This document shows, piece by piece, positions 53,485-62,336 of a stretch of DNA of 64,000 nucleotides; the first letter of the stretch is position 1, and each line of letters begins with the position of its first letter. The DNA comes from QFNR01 sp043842855 (GTDB lineage: Bacteria > Pseudomonadota > Gammaproteobacteria > Burkholderiales > Neisseriaceae): NCBI GenBank assembly GCA_043842855.1, contig JBBPJF010000003.1:1-64000 (forward strand), written 5' to 3'. Under the pieces are notes generated by a model. It worked only from the letters and a program-made list of their open reading frames with translations. It ran no database searches and was not told where the DNA came from. Position numbers and translations under genes: made by a program.

Positions 53485-53910
53485 CTAACGTGGGTGGATG
53501 TCTGTTTCAGCAAAAAAATAGCTAATTTCCTTTTTTGCATTTTCTAAACTATCAGAACCGTGTACAGCATTAGCCTCAATAGAATCAGCAAACTCTTTCC
53601 GAATGGTCCCCTCTTCCGCGTCTTCAGGATTGGTAGCCCCCATCACTGCTCGATTTACTGCTACAGCATTTTCTCCTGCTAAAACCTGTATTAAAACGGG
53701 GCCAGAAGTCATAAACTTGATTAAATCAGAGAAAAATGGCCTATTCTTGTGTACAGCGTAAAAACCCTCCGCTTCCTTTACTGTCAACTGCTTCATTTTG
53801 ACAGCTATCAATTGGAGGCCATTTTTTTCAAAACATGTATAGATCTGCCCTATAATATTCTTCGACACTGCATCTGGTTTAATAATGGATAACGTTCTTT
53901 CAATTGCCAC
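53485..53910 (-). CDS. ndk: Nucleoside diphosphate kinase
   Basis: This is a 141-residue protein from a GTG at 53910, chosen because AAAGGAG sits 6 nt upstream and the result has the family's usual length; a GTG two codons earlier is too close to that site. It has RTLSIIKPDAVSKN, the active-site His in NAVHGSDSLENA and NRAVMGATNPEDAEEGTIRK. It balances nucleotide triphosphates. Confidence 0.95.
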   Translation of the reverse strand: MAIERTLSIIKPDAVSKNIIGQIYTCFEKNGLQLIAVKMKQLTVKEAEGFYAVHKNRPFFSDLIKFMTSGPVLIQVLAGENAVAVNRAVMGATNPEDAEEGTIRKEFADSIEANAVHGSDSLENAKKEISYFFAETDIHPR

Positions 53911-53969
53911 AAACACTCCTTTAAATACAAAAATTATTGTAACGCAAGCCCGCTTCTAAGGGCACCCTT

Positions 53970-55121
53970 CTAACTCTTTACCCTCAGATGAGGTAACTTC
54001 AAATATTCTTGAGATTGCATCTCTATCATACGGCTTACTGTACGTAAAAATTCTTCAGCAAAGTCTCCCTCCGTGTAAATATCTTCTATTTTGACTTCTG
54101 AAGTCAAAGCGAGCTTTACATGATGGTCATAAAAAATATCAATTAACCAGGTTAAACGTCGTGCCACATCTTTTTGCTCACTATCTAGCCTCTTCACCCC
54201 AGAAATAAATATGTGACTATACTGCTCTGCTATTTGTAGATAATCTTGTTGTGAGCGTAAGCTACCACATAAATTTTCAAAATCAAACCAAATACATGAT
54301 TCTGTCCTGGCTTTTACGGCGATCTGTCGTCCTAAAATTTCAATATTCCCCTCTTGTATGGACTCATTCTGAATAAGCTTATTAAATAAAAATAGAAGCG
54401 AATTTTCATTTTCTGGGGTTAAGGGATGCAAAAAAACCCTTGCATTATCCAAGTTACGAAAACGGTAATCTACCTGATTATCTACTTGTAGTACTTCTAA
54501 ATATTGATAAAGTAAATCAATGGTAGGCAAAAAACTAATACGATTCTGGCCTTGGTAATAAAGTTCAGAAGGTTGATAATTGGAAGTCGTGACTATCACT
54601 ACCTTCTTCTCTAGTAAATTTTTCAACAACCTTCCTAAAATCATTGCATCCGCAATATCACTCACGTGAAATTCATCTAAACATAAAACCCGTACCCGTT
54701 GAGCTATCTCTTCAGCCACAGCTATTAAAGAATCTTTACTTTCCTTTAATTCACTCATACGCTGATGAACCTGCGCCATGAAAGCGTGAAAATGTATTCT
54801 CATTTTTTGAGGGAAAGGTAAAGAAAAATAAAAAACATCTAATAATAGGCTTTTTCCGCGCCCTACACCCCCCCATAAATATATTCCACGAGGCGGATCT
54901 AGGCGCTTTCTAAGAAACACTTTACTTAATAGTAAGCCTTTCGCTTGCTGATTCCTGACTAACTCCTCCCATAAATTATCCAATACTGCAACAGCGTTTT
55001 TTTGTGCTGGATCCTGTGTAAAGCCTTGTTGTTGACTTGCCCAACGGTACCATTCGATTGGTCGCGAATATTGAGCTTCACCAGATAAGGTAGAGGTGTA
55101 CTCTTCTCGGTTAAACATCAT
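53970..55121 (-). CDS. zapE: Cell division AFG1-like ATPase ZapE
   Basis: This is a 383-residue protein from the ATG at 55121, which overlaps the proS stop as TAATG; the longer frame would need a TTG at 55145. It has Walker A WGGVGRGKSLLLD, Walker B LCLDEFHVSDIADA and the FDFENLCG segment. ZapE is an AFG1-type ATPase that modulates the Z ring. It is likely translated with proS. Confidence 0.92.
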   Translation of the reverse strand: MMFNREEYTSTLSGEAQYSRPIEWYRWASQQQGFTQDPAQKNAVAVLDNLWEELVRNQQAKGLLLSKVFLRKRLDPPRGIYLWGGVGRGKSLLLDVFYFSLPFPQKMRIHFHAFMAQVHQRMSELKESKDSLIAVAEEIAQRVRVLCLDEFHVSDIADAMILGRLLKNLLEKKVVIVTTSNYQPSELYYQGQNRISFLPTIDLLYQYLEVLQVDNQVDYRFRNLDNARVFLHPLTPENENSLLFLFNKLIQNESIQEGNIEILGRQIAVKARTESCIWFDFENLCGSLRSQQDYLQIAEQYSHIFISGVKRLDSEQKDVARRLTWLIDIFYDHHVKLALTSEVKIEDIYTEGDFAEEFLRTVSRMIEMQSQEYLKLPHLRVKS

Positions 55122-56839
55122 TAGTTTTGAACTAGACGGACGCAATAAGCTATCACTTCCTCTACATTTACCTCCTGAGAGACTCCCGATTTTCTTTCGT
55201 AATGTTCTACCACGCCTTTCAACAGGCCTTTTTCCCCAATTACTAGACGATGAGGTATCCCCAATAGTTCTGAATCATTCAATAATACACCTATTCTTTC
55301 TTTTCTATCTTCTAATAAAACTTCTATACCTTCTGCCAACAGTGACTGATAAAGCCTATCGCTATACTCTTTAATCTCTTCATTTTTATGATAGCTAGTG
55401 GGTACAATTACGACTGAAAAGGGAGCTAAACTGAGAGGCCAAATAATTCCTCGGTCATCATGACATTGCTCGATCGCGGCTGCTACAATACGAGTGACGC
55501 CAATACCATAACAACCCATGTGCATCACTTGCCTTTTTCCACTTCGATCCAAGAAAGTCGCTCCCATTAACTGAGAATACTTATCTCCAAGCTCAAAAAT
55601 ATGCCCTACTTCAATCCCTTTGGTCAATCTTAAAACACCTTTTCCATCAGGAGAGGGATCACCCTCTACCACATTCCGTAGGTCTACAAATTCAGGCTCT
55701 TTAAGATCCCGCCTAAAATTAAATCCGGTGTAGCCAAACTTCAGTTGAGTCGAAGCTAGTATCCAGTCATTTCCCGTGGCTAGAGCAAAATCTGCATAGA
55801 CTCTACCCTGGAAATTAAAGGCAACTATTGATTTTTCCCTAGCTTCCCCCCCTTCTAAGCTATTCATTAACACAATATCTGAAGCAATTTGTAAAGGACC
55901 GTTAAGCTGAGGTAATTTCGCTACTTTAATCTCATTGAGTTCATGGTCAGCTCTAAGTAGCAGCAGTACCAATTCACCCTCCTGATCCACAAGCATCGTG
56001 GGTTTAATCAAACTGCGTAGGTCGCTCTGAAAAAAATCCGCTAACTCAGTCATCTGATCAACTATTGGAGTAACCACTAGCTTTAATTCCTGCTTTGGTG
56101 TTGATGGTTTACGTGCTAATTTTGGTGTAGGTGCTAACTCAATATTGGCTGCGTACTCAGATTCAGTACTATAAGCAATTATGTCTTCCCCATTTTCCGC
56201 AATAACCTGAAACTCATGTGAATAGGCGCCTCCAATATTGCCATTATCAGCAATCACTGCTCTAAAGTTTAAGCCTAATCTCTTAAAGATCTGTGTATAT
56301 GCCCCGTAAATTGCTTGATAGGTTTGTCTAACCGACTCAGAATCTTCATGAAAAGAATAAGCATCCTTCATAATAAACTCCCGTGAGCGCATCACGCCAA
56401 AGCGTGGTCGTATCTCATCCCTAAATTTATTCTGTATTTGATAAAACGTAATAGGTAGTTGTTTATAACTATTAATCCCAGCTCGAACAATATCTGTAAT
56501 CATTTCTTCGTGCGTTGGACCATAGCAAAACTCTCGCTCGTGTCTATCAACAATCCTTAAAAGCTCCTTGCCATACTGCTCCCAACGCAAGGACTCTTTC
56601 CATAGTTCTGCTGGCTGAATGGTGGGCATTACTAATTCTAAAGCTCCCACTTTATCCATTTCTTCTCGAATGATTTTTTCTATCTTTTTCAGAACACGTA
56701 ATCCTAATGGTAACCAAGTATATAAACCAGAAGCTACTTTTCGGATTAGCCCCGCCTTTAGCATCAAGCGATGACTAGGTAGTTGAGCTTCGTTGGGGAC
56801 TTCTTTTAAAGTACTAATGTAGTAATGAGAAGTTTTCAT
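55121..56839 (-). CDS. proS: Prolyl-tRNA synthetase (bacterial type)
   Basis: This 572-residue class II synthetase has the bacterial insertion domain. It begins MKTSHYYISTLKEVPNEAQL and has motif 2 FRDEIRPRFGVMRSREFIMKDA and motif 3 CYGIGVTRIVAAAIEQ, then the editing insert (about 225-380) and the anticodon-binding domain (about 465-570). All regions are present. Confidence 0.97.
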   Translation of the reverse strand: MKTSHYYISTLKEVPNEAQLPSHRLMLKAGLIRKVASGLYTWLPLGLRVLKKIEKIIREEMDKVGALELVMPTIQPAELWKESLRWEQYGKELLRIVDRHEREFCYGPTHEEMITDIVRAGINSYKQLPITFYQIQNKFRDEIRPRFGVMRSREFIMKDAYSFHEDSESVRQTYQAIYGAYTQIFKRLGLNFRAVIADNGNIGGAYSHEFQVIAENGEDIIAYSTESEYAANIELAPTPKLARKPSTPKQELKLVVTPIVDQMTELADFFQSDLRSLIKPTMLVDQEGELVLLLLRADHELNEIKVAKLPQLNGPLQIASDIVLMNSLEGGEAREKSIVAFNFQGRVYADFALATGNDWILASTQLKFGYTGFNFRRDLKEPEFVDLRNVVEGDPSPDGKGVLRLTKGIEVGHIFELGDKYSQLMGATFLDRSGKRQVMHMGCYGIGVTRIVAAAIEQCHDDRGIIWPLSLAPFSVVIVPTSYHKNEEIKEYSDRLYQSLLAEGIEVLLEDRKERIGVLLNDSELLGIPHRLVIGEKGLLKGVVEHYERKSGVSQEVNVEEVIAYCVRLVQN

Positions 56840-57310
56840 GCTATCGGATGTCTTAAAAGGCGTTATTCTACAACAAAGCTTAACCTACAGGCTCTATTTT
56901 GGAAATGCATAATCGAGTTTAGGAGGTTATTCCTAACTTATTAAAGATCACCCTAAGGTAGTCTCTCAAGCTCCAGGCCATCATCTTAATACTTAGGAAA
57001 GAAGGAAAAGCCAAAAAGTTTTAAATCTAGGCAAAGTAAGATTACCTGATGATTTAACTAGGATTTTTTACCCAATTAACATATTTCCCACAGACTTATG
57101 CACAGAAACTGTGAAAAGCCTTTAGTAGCATCTGTGGTAAACACCAGCGATTTTGGGCTAGGCTTTAGAATAAGCATAAATAAACATACCCTAACCCACC
57201 TTTCATCTGTGTAAATTTTCACCTAAATCTAGAGCATCAGAAAATATTACAAAACAGAATTTTATAGAGCAGAAAAATTATTAAACTTTATAAGTTTGTT
57301 TTAAATTTAT
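56840..57310. other. AT-rich noncoding region with DnaA-box-like words
   Basis: This 471-nt stretch between proS and the GDSL autotransporter gene has no convincing ORF. TTATGCACA at 57097-57105 fits the DnaA consensus TTATNCACA. Weaker relatives lie nearby: TTTCCCACA at 57085-57093, and TTTACCACA and TTTACACA on the minus strand further right. AT-rich sequence follows to 57310. Confidence 0.35.
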
Positions 57311-59365
57311 TTAATCGAATTGATTTTGTATCTCTACGAATACCCCTTGACGAATCAGGTAGTTATAATTCCTCCCTTGATAGCCATATCTCCAGGTGGT
57401 TCTCTTACTAGCCTGATATTTTAGATACACTGCCCATTCGCCTTCATAATTAGTAATTAGTTTTATTTTCCTTCGAAATTGGACTGGAGCATGCTTAGTA
57501 TTTCCTCTAAGTTTAAGTGTGGTCAGTGACTGATTGTATTGAGCCTGTGCTTCTATGCCCAGCCGCAGCTGTTCGGTAGGGAATTTTTTTAATTCTAAGT
57601 TTAACTTTCCTTCACCGTGTAGATAAAATAAATTATTAGGCATAAAGGAGACTGAGGTACTGGTTTGGGTACGATCTTCATAACGGTGGTTAAGTGCATA
57701 CCCTGGACCAAATAACAGTTTAAGTGAGGCTTTTAGCCAATCGTTATCATAATGCCAGTGCATAGTCCCAGCTACCAAAAATTTTTCCCCACTAAGGTTG
57801 GCTTTTTCATAGCGATCTTTCAAACTCATAGGCTCACGCCCTTCAAAAGAAACTTCTCTTCTAGCCTCGTAGTAACTCACAGAGGTCTGATTTTCCAGCC
57901 CTAGACTCAGATAATCACCAAACTGATGAGTGATGTATGGAGAAAAATAACTTGTCGCTACCCACAGGTCTGTGAAAGGTACTCGGTAATTCATTACCCT
58001 GAAACCCAAGTTATAACCGTAGGTTACAATATCCTTATAGTTCCATTGTCGATTATAGACCAAGGTTAAACTTGGTTTTGCTGCTAGGTTGCCTAGCTTT
58101 ACTGCAGCACCATTTACCACTCCAGTATTTATATCAATGTTGGTACTTAAAAAACTGTTATAAATTCCTCCCAAAACGAAAGGAGTTGCCAATAACATAG
58201 ATAAATAGGAAAAGATTTCCTTTTGCGCCTTGAAACTAAAATTAAAATCATCGCCAAATAGATAATAATATCTCTTATCAGCCGGATGTGTGTGACAGGC
58301 GTTAGCAGCTGAATATGGTCCGCACTCAGGGCTTTGTACGTTGTCAAAACCAAGATAACTTGGATTATCGATTAATTCTCTTACAAAGCTACGCATGTCC
58401 GCATAGAGAATATTTCCCTGAGCTTTTTCTTTCAGCGTAGTATAAAGCTGCTGATTTAAAGTATTCACTGTATCCAGCTGTAATTGGTAATAGTTAGCAG
58501 CAAAGTGATCAATTAGTGCTGGATCTATAAACCAAAATTTCCTTTTGAAGTCAGCTAAGTCTCTTTGAATAAGGTGTTCTAGACCAGCTACTCCGGTACC
58601 GCGATGCAATTTTTCTAAATAAGCAAGTGAGTTGGACTGATTAAAGTCCAAGTGTAGCCACTGTGATAGTACCCTAAACCCTAGAGCGAGAGGAGTAGAA
58701 CGACCAGATAAACGTCCTCCTGGGAAAACTAGTGTATCCGGTATATTCATAACTATTACGTCGCCATCTCGACTACTAACACGATTGATACCTGCCACGT
58801 AACGTTCAACTTCTGGAATAAAATTCGGCAAATGATAAGGGGCATTAGCTTGCTCATGTCTTATGAAGGCTTTTGCATCATTAAAACCACCCCAAAAAAT
58901 AAATAATTCTTTCTGCTTATAATCATACACATGTTGGCTAAATAAATTAGGTCCTAAAAACCAATCTAAACGTTGCCTAATATTGAATAGTCCACTAGCC
59001 ATCTTTGCAGTTGGAAAGGATTGATTATCAAAGACCGGCCAAGGCACCTTATGTGTAAAAATAACAGCCAGTGGCTCTGCATAGACATTAACCCCCGACC
59101 CTAATGGGAAAGGCCACTGGTTAGGTATAAAACGCGTACCAAATAAATTACCGCTATCAGAAAAGCTATCACCAAAAACATACATGTTTTCATATAAAGC
59201 GGGTTTTCTGTCATGCAGCGCTGCATCAATACCTCCAGAAAACCTCATTGACTTTAAAATTTCTAAATCCCAAATTTTGGTATGGTCATTAGAATGAGCC
59301 CAGACCGTACCAGAACTTATAAGCAAACAAAAGGTAATGCAACGCAAATTAAGCCTCGAGCGCAT
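57311..59365 (-). CDS. GDSL-type autotransporter (EstA-like) with altered catalytic triad
   Basis: This is a 684-residue protein. The signal peptide (1-23) is followed by a GDSL passenger: FGDSFSDSG (Ser67), oxyanion Asn in WGGFND, and near residue 370-378 YLFGDDFNFS, where EstA-type enzymes have DxxHP. The His thus reads Asn. A C-terminal beta-barrel (about 400-684) with alternating hydrophobic strands ends VFVEIQNQFD. The family displays lipid esterases on the surface. The missing His suggests weak or lost esterase activity unless another His substitutes. Confidence 0.88.
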   Translation of the reverse strand: MRSRLNLRCITFCLLISSGTVWAHSNDHTKIWDLEILKSMRFSGGIDAALHDRKPALYENMYVFGDSFSDSGNLFGTRFIPNQWPFPLGSGVNVYAEPLAVIFTHKVPWPVFDNQSFPTAKMASGLFNIRQRLDWFLGPNLFSQHVYDYKQKELFIFWGGFNDAKAFIRHEQANAPYHLPNFIPEVERYVAGINRVSSRDGDVIVMNIPDTLVFPGGRLSGRSTPLALGFRVLSQWLHLDFNQSNSLAYLEKLHRGTGVAGLEHLIQRDLADFKRKFWFIDPALIDHFAANYYQLQLDTVNTLNQQLYTTLKEKAQGNILYADMRSFVRELIDNPSYLGFDNVQSPECGPYSAANACHTHPADKRYYYLFGDDFNFSFKAQKEIFSYLSMLLATPFVLGGIYNSFLSTNIDINTGVVNGAAVKLGNLAAKPSLTLVYNRQWNYKDIVTYGYNLGFRVMNYRVPFTDLWVATSYFSPYITHQFGDYLSLGLENQTSVSYYEARREVSFEGREPMSLKDRYEKANLSGEKFLVAGTMHWHYDNDWLKASLKLLFGPGYALNHRYEDRTQTSTSVSFMPNNLFYLHGEGKLNLELKKFPTEQLRLGIEAQAQYNQSLTTLKLRGNTKHAPVQFRRKIKLITNYEGEWAVYLKYQASKRTTWRYGYQGRNYNYLIRQGVFVEIQNQFD

Positions 59366-59451
59366 AAAAAAATCTCTTTCACCGGTACAGTTAGATTAAT
59401 AAAGCAATGAACCAATAAATTTTTCAAATAGAAGCCTTAGAATGAATATTT

Positions 59452-60180
59452 TTATTCTGGCAAGATAACTGCTGAAGTGTACACTTCTTGTACGTCGTCT
59501 AAATCTTCAAGCGCTTCTAGCAATGCTTGCATCTTTTCCGCCTCCAACCCCTTGAGAAATACCTCGTTATCTGCCCGCATCGTTACTTCTCCCATAATGG
59601 GCTCGAACCCTTTTTCTGAGAGCTTTTCCTTCACCTGAGAGAAATTTTGTGGATCAGTCAAGACCTCTAACGAAGTATCTTCTTGGCTCACTACATCAAT
59701 TGCTCCTGTTTCCAGAGCAGCCTCTACTAATGCCTCCTCTGAAATACCGGGCGGGAAGAGTAAATAGCCTTGATGTATAAATTGGAAGGCCACACAACCG
59801 TCTGTACCTAAATTCCCTCCATATTTACTGAAGATATGACGCACCTCCGCAATAGTACGCGTTTTATTATCCGTCAAACAGTCTATTAAAACCGCAGCAC
59901 CTCCTGGCCCATAACCTTCATAACGCAGTTCCAAGTAATCCTTACCTTCCAGATTTCCAGTTCCTTTATCAATTGCGCGCTGAATAGTATCTTTGGGCAT
60001 ATTAACAGTAATAGCCTTATCAATTGCTAACCTTAACCTAGAATTGGTGGTGATATCAGCGCCTCCCGCCTTGGCCGATGCACTAATCTCTCGGATAATC
60101 TTAGTAAATAATTTACCCTTTTTAGCATCTTGCCGCTCTTTTTTATGCTTAATATTTGCCCACTTACTGTGTCCCGCCAT
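59452..60180 (-). CDS. yebC: YebC/PmpR family DNA-binding / translation regulator
   Basis: This is a 242-residue protein beginning MAGHSKWANIKHKKERQDA, the invariant family start, with INMPK-like VNMPKDTIQRAIDKGTG and YEGYGPGGAAVLIDCLTDN. YebC proteins bind DNA or act on ribosomes stalled at proline runs. ruvC, the common neighbour, is absent here. Confidence 0.95.
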   Translation of the reverse strand: MAGHSKWANIKHKKERQDAKKGKLFTKIIREISASAKAGGADITTNSRLRLAIDKAITVNMPKDTIQRAIDKGTGNLEGKDYLELRYEGYGPGGAAVLIDCLTDNKTRTIAEVRHIFSKYGGNLGTDGCVAFQFIHQGYLLFPPGISEEALVEAALETGAIDVVSQEDTSLEVLTDPQNFSQVKEKLSEKGFEPIMGEVTMRADNEVFLKGLEAEKMQALLEALEDLDDVQEVYTSAVILPE

Positions 60181-60722
60181 TTTCTCCTAACCCTTTATAC
60201 TCAGAAAATAATGAACCGCCCATTATATAATAAGTCTACTTCGGCAGTGTACATGGGTTTATCAGCCCTAGGCGCTTAAAATAGGACCACAAGGCTAAGT
60301 CAATTTTTCTGCAAACACATACTGCTGTCAGCCTATGTGTTTTTCTCATACCGGCACTTCATTTAAGATTTAAGCTATAGGGCATAGCTCATTAATAGGC
60401 GACAGAAGAGCTACTGTTATGTAGCAAAAGGCAAATTCTAACCACCTCTTATTGTAAAAGGGTTAGGCAATAGGACCCACAAAGCAATCACTGCCTAATA
60501 AGTCAGTGTTAGGTACGCGAAAGACCCCCCTCGCAGCTCGACCAAGCTTTGGATGGTTACTACAGCTAGTAGCTTATTTCTCTTTTATTGAGACCGAATA
60601 CAAGTAAGCTATCTATAACCTATAATGTACAAATATTGCAAAGTTAAGAAAATTAGTAGAAAAAATTCACATGTAGTTCAAATTAGGCCAGCAAACCTGT
60701 ATATAAGATATAATGAGTTACC
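60181..60722. other. Noncoding region between yebC and bfd
   Basis: This 542-nt stretch has no credible ORF. A plus-strand hairpin lies at 60313-60344: aaacacata, a 12-nt loop, tatgtgttt, then T-rich sequence, without an annotated plus-strand gene upstream. An unannotated small RNA ending there is possible but not shown. Confidence 0.4.
60313..60344 (+). terminator. Orphan plus-strand hairpin with T run
   Basis: The 9-bp stem aaacacata/tatgtgttt is followed by TTC-rich T residues. It looks like an intrinsic terminator on the plus strand, but the nearest upstream gene (yebC) is on the minus strand. Confidence 0.4.
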
Positions 60723-60947
60723 TCATCTTTTTTTTTGCCTCTTCCCTTTTCGAGAAGGTAATGATACTTGGCTGGTGCCCGCTTCTTCACTCATTTCTTC
60801 TATAAACTCAGCCGCATAAGCCAAACAACAGCCACAATTAGTTCCTATCCCAAGTTCCTGACACAAACCAGTGACTGTATTACAGCCCCTCCGAATGCAG
60901 TCCCGTATTTGTTTGTCAGATACTTGATTACAGAGACATACTAGCAT
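60723..60947 (-). CDS. bfd: Bacterioferritin-associated ferredoxin Bfd
   Basis: This is a 74-residue protein with the four [2Fe-2S] Cys of the Bfd family: MLVCLCNQVSDKQIRD and NCGCCLAYAAEFIEE. A Lys/Arg-rich tail follows. Bfd donates electrons to release iron from bacterioferritin. A Fur-box-like site lies 24 nt upstream of the start. The bfr genes are close by on the same strand. Confidence 0.93.
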   Translation of the reverse strand: MLVCLCNQVSDKQIRDCIRRGCNTVTGLCQELGIGTNCGCCLAYAAEFIEEMSEEAGTSQVSLPSRKGKRQKKR

Positions 60948-60970
60948 TGAATAGACCTCATCTATTTAAA

Positions 60971-60985
60971 TGATACTAATCATCA
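60971..60985 (-). promoter_or_regulatory. Fur-box-like site upstream of bfd
   Basis: TGATACTAATCATCA fits the 7-1-7 Fur pattern (TGATAAT-n-ATTATCA) with two differences. It lies just upstream of bfd, which is commonly iron-repressed. Confidence 0.55.
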
Positions 60986-61153
60986 CTATCATCCATATTT
61001 TACTACAAACCTACATATAAATGAAGGTAGTATAGATCAGCCGTTACAGCTAGCTAGCATAAATTATTCCACAGCCATTGCATATAGCCAACCTTAAGTT
61101 AGAGAACTTACTTTTCTCAAACTAACAGAAGGGTCTAAATAAACCTTTTAAAT

Positions 61154-61621
61154 TTATGACACTAAGCTCTCTAGATAGTCTTCTAAACCGATAACCTCTA
61201 ATACGCCAAGCTGCTCTTCTAAGAGATTCGCATGAGTTTCACTATCTTTCAAGTGATTGATCAGTAGGGCTTGAGAGACATAATCCCCATCCAACTCACA
61301 ATTGTTAATACCATCTGTCAAACTTCGCTGTAGTTGAAATTCTAACTCCAGATCACAGTTCAAAATTTCAGGAACCGTTTGGCCTATTAGAAGCTTACCC
61401 AATTTCTGTAAATTGGGTAAACCTTCTAAAATAAATAAACGCTGAATTAGTTCATCACTTGTTCGCATGATTTGTATAGAACGCTTATAAACGATATTAG
61501 CTAATTTCTCATAACTCCAATGTTTGAGCATCCTAGCATGCAAGAAAGACTGATTAATTACTATTAACTCTACCCCCAATGCTTCATTTAGACCTACACG
61601 TACTTGTTGAAGGATTTCCAT
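61154..61621 (-). CDS. bfr: Bacterioferritin subunit keeping the haem-ligand Met but lacking ferroxidase residues
   Basis: This is a 155-residue ferritin-fold protein. Glu18 is present, but the positions of Glu51 and His54 read Ile and Thr, while Met52, the haem axial ligand position, is present (KRSIQIMRTSDEL). By these residues it should bind haem at subunit interfaces but not oxidise iron. It lies 3 nt downstream of the complementary subunit gene, so a mixed 24-mer is likely. Confidence 0.88.
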   Translation of the reverse strand: MEILQQVRVGLNEALGVELIVINQSFLHARMLKHWSYEKLANIVYKRSIQIMRTSDELIQRLFILEGLPNLQKLGKLLIGQTVPEILNCDLELEFQLQRSLTDGINNCELDGDYVSQALLINHLKDSETHANLLEEQLGVLEVIGLEDYLESLVS

Positions 61622-61624
61622 TTT

Positions 61625-62098
61625 TTATTCCCGAGCCAATGTTTGCTGTAAATAATTCTCTAAACCTAAATCTTCAATTAACTTTAGCTGTTGTTCTAAC
61701 CAATAGGCATGATCTTCTTCAGTATCTCGAAGTTGATCTATTAAAAACTTCCTCGTTACAAAATCTTTTTCGACCTCACATAATCGAATTGCTTTTTTTA
61801 AATTATTTCTTACTTTTAACTCAATAGCTAAGTCAGCCTTCATCATCTCAGGCACATCTTTTCTTACATCCACAGGACTAGGCGTCATGTTAGGGGAGCC
61901 TCCTAGACTAAGGATTCTCTGAATAATCTGACGAGAGTGTTCCACCTCATCACCCATTTCCCCCGCAATACGGGTATACAACTTCTCATAGCCCCAGTCT
62001 TTGTACATCTCGGAATGGATAAAGTACTGGTCCCTAGACATTAGTTCATCTGCCAACAATTCATTAAGACAATCAATTATTCTTTGGCGACCTTCCAT
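61625..62098 (-). CDS. bfr: Bacterioferritin subunit with ferroxidase centre and no haem Met
   Basis: This is a 157-residue protein from the ATG at 62098, with AGGGAG 7 nt upstream; an extended frame to 62158 has no such site. Glu18 (LADELMSRD), Glu51 and His54 (GDEVEHSRQ), a Glu at about 93 and the DTEEDHAYWLEQQ pair are present, so the di-iron site looks complete. Residue 52 is Val instead of Met. It should oxidise and store iron while the partner subunit provides haem. Confidence 0.92.
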   Translation of the reverse strand: MEGRQRIIDCLNELLADELMSRDQYFIHSEMYKDWGYEKLYTRIAGEMGDEVEHSRQIIQRILSLGGSPNMTPSPVDVRKDVPEMMKADLAIELKVRNNLKKAIRLCEVEKDFVTRKFLIDQLRDTEEDHAYWLEQQLKLIEDLGLENYLQQTLARE

Positions 62099-62235
62099 TA
62101 ATATCTCCCTAAAACTTAGTGTTTTGCTATCTAAAGTTGCTCGACAATTTGTAACCAAATACGTACTTAGGCTACATCAAATTCAGAGTTAATGCAATGT
62201 ATTTTTTTAATAACTAATTGATTTAATTGTTTTTT

Positions 62236-62254
62236 TATAATGATAATAATTATT
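62236..62254 (-). promoter_or_regulatory. Fur-box-like site upstream of the bfr pair
   Basis: TATAATGATAATAATTATT matches the 19-nt Fur consensus GATAATGATAATCATTATC at 16 positions. It lies between dnaK and the bfr genes, about 138 nt before the start at 62098. Confidence 0.6.
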
Positions 62255-62283
62255 TTTTAAAATCTGAATTCCTTATATTAGAA

Positions 62284-62314
62284 AGAAAAAAACAGGCTCC
62301 AAGGGAGCCTGTTT
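62284..62314 (-). terminator. Intrinsic terminator of dnaK
   Basis: aaacaggctcc, a 3-nt loop and ggagcctgttt form an 11-bp stem followed, on the minus strand, by a T run. It lies 22 nt past the dnaK stop. Confidence 0.9.
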
Positions 62315-62336
62315 TTGGGGAAAAAAGCTTCACTTA

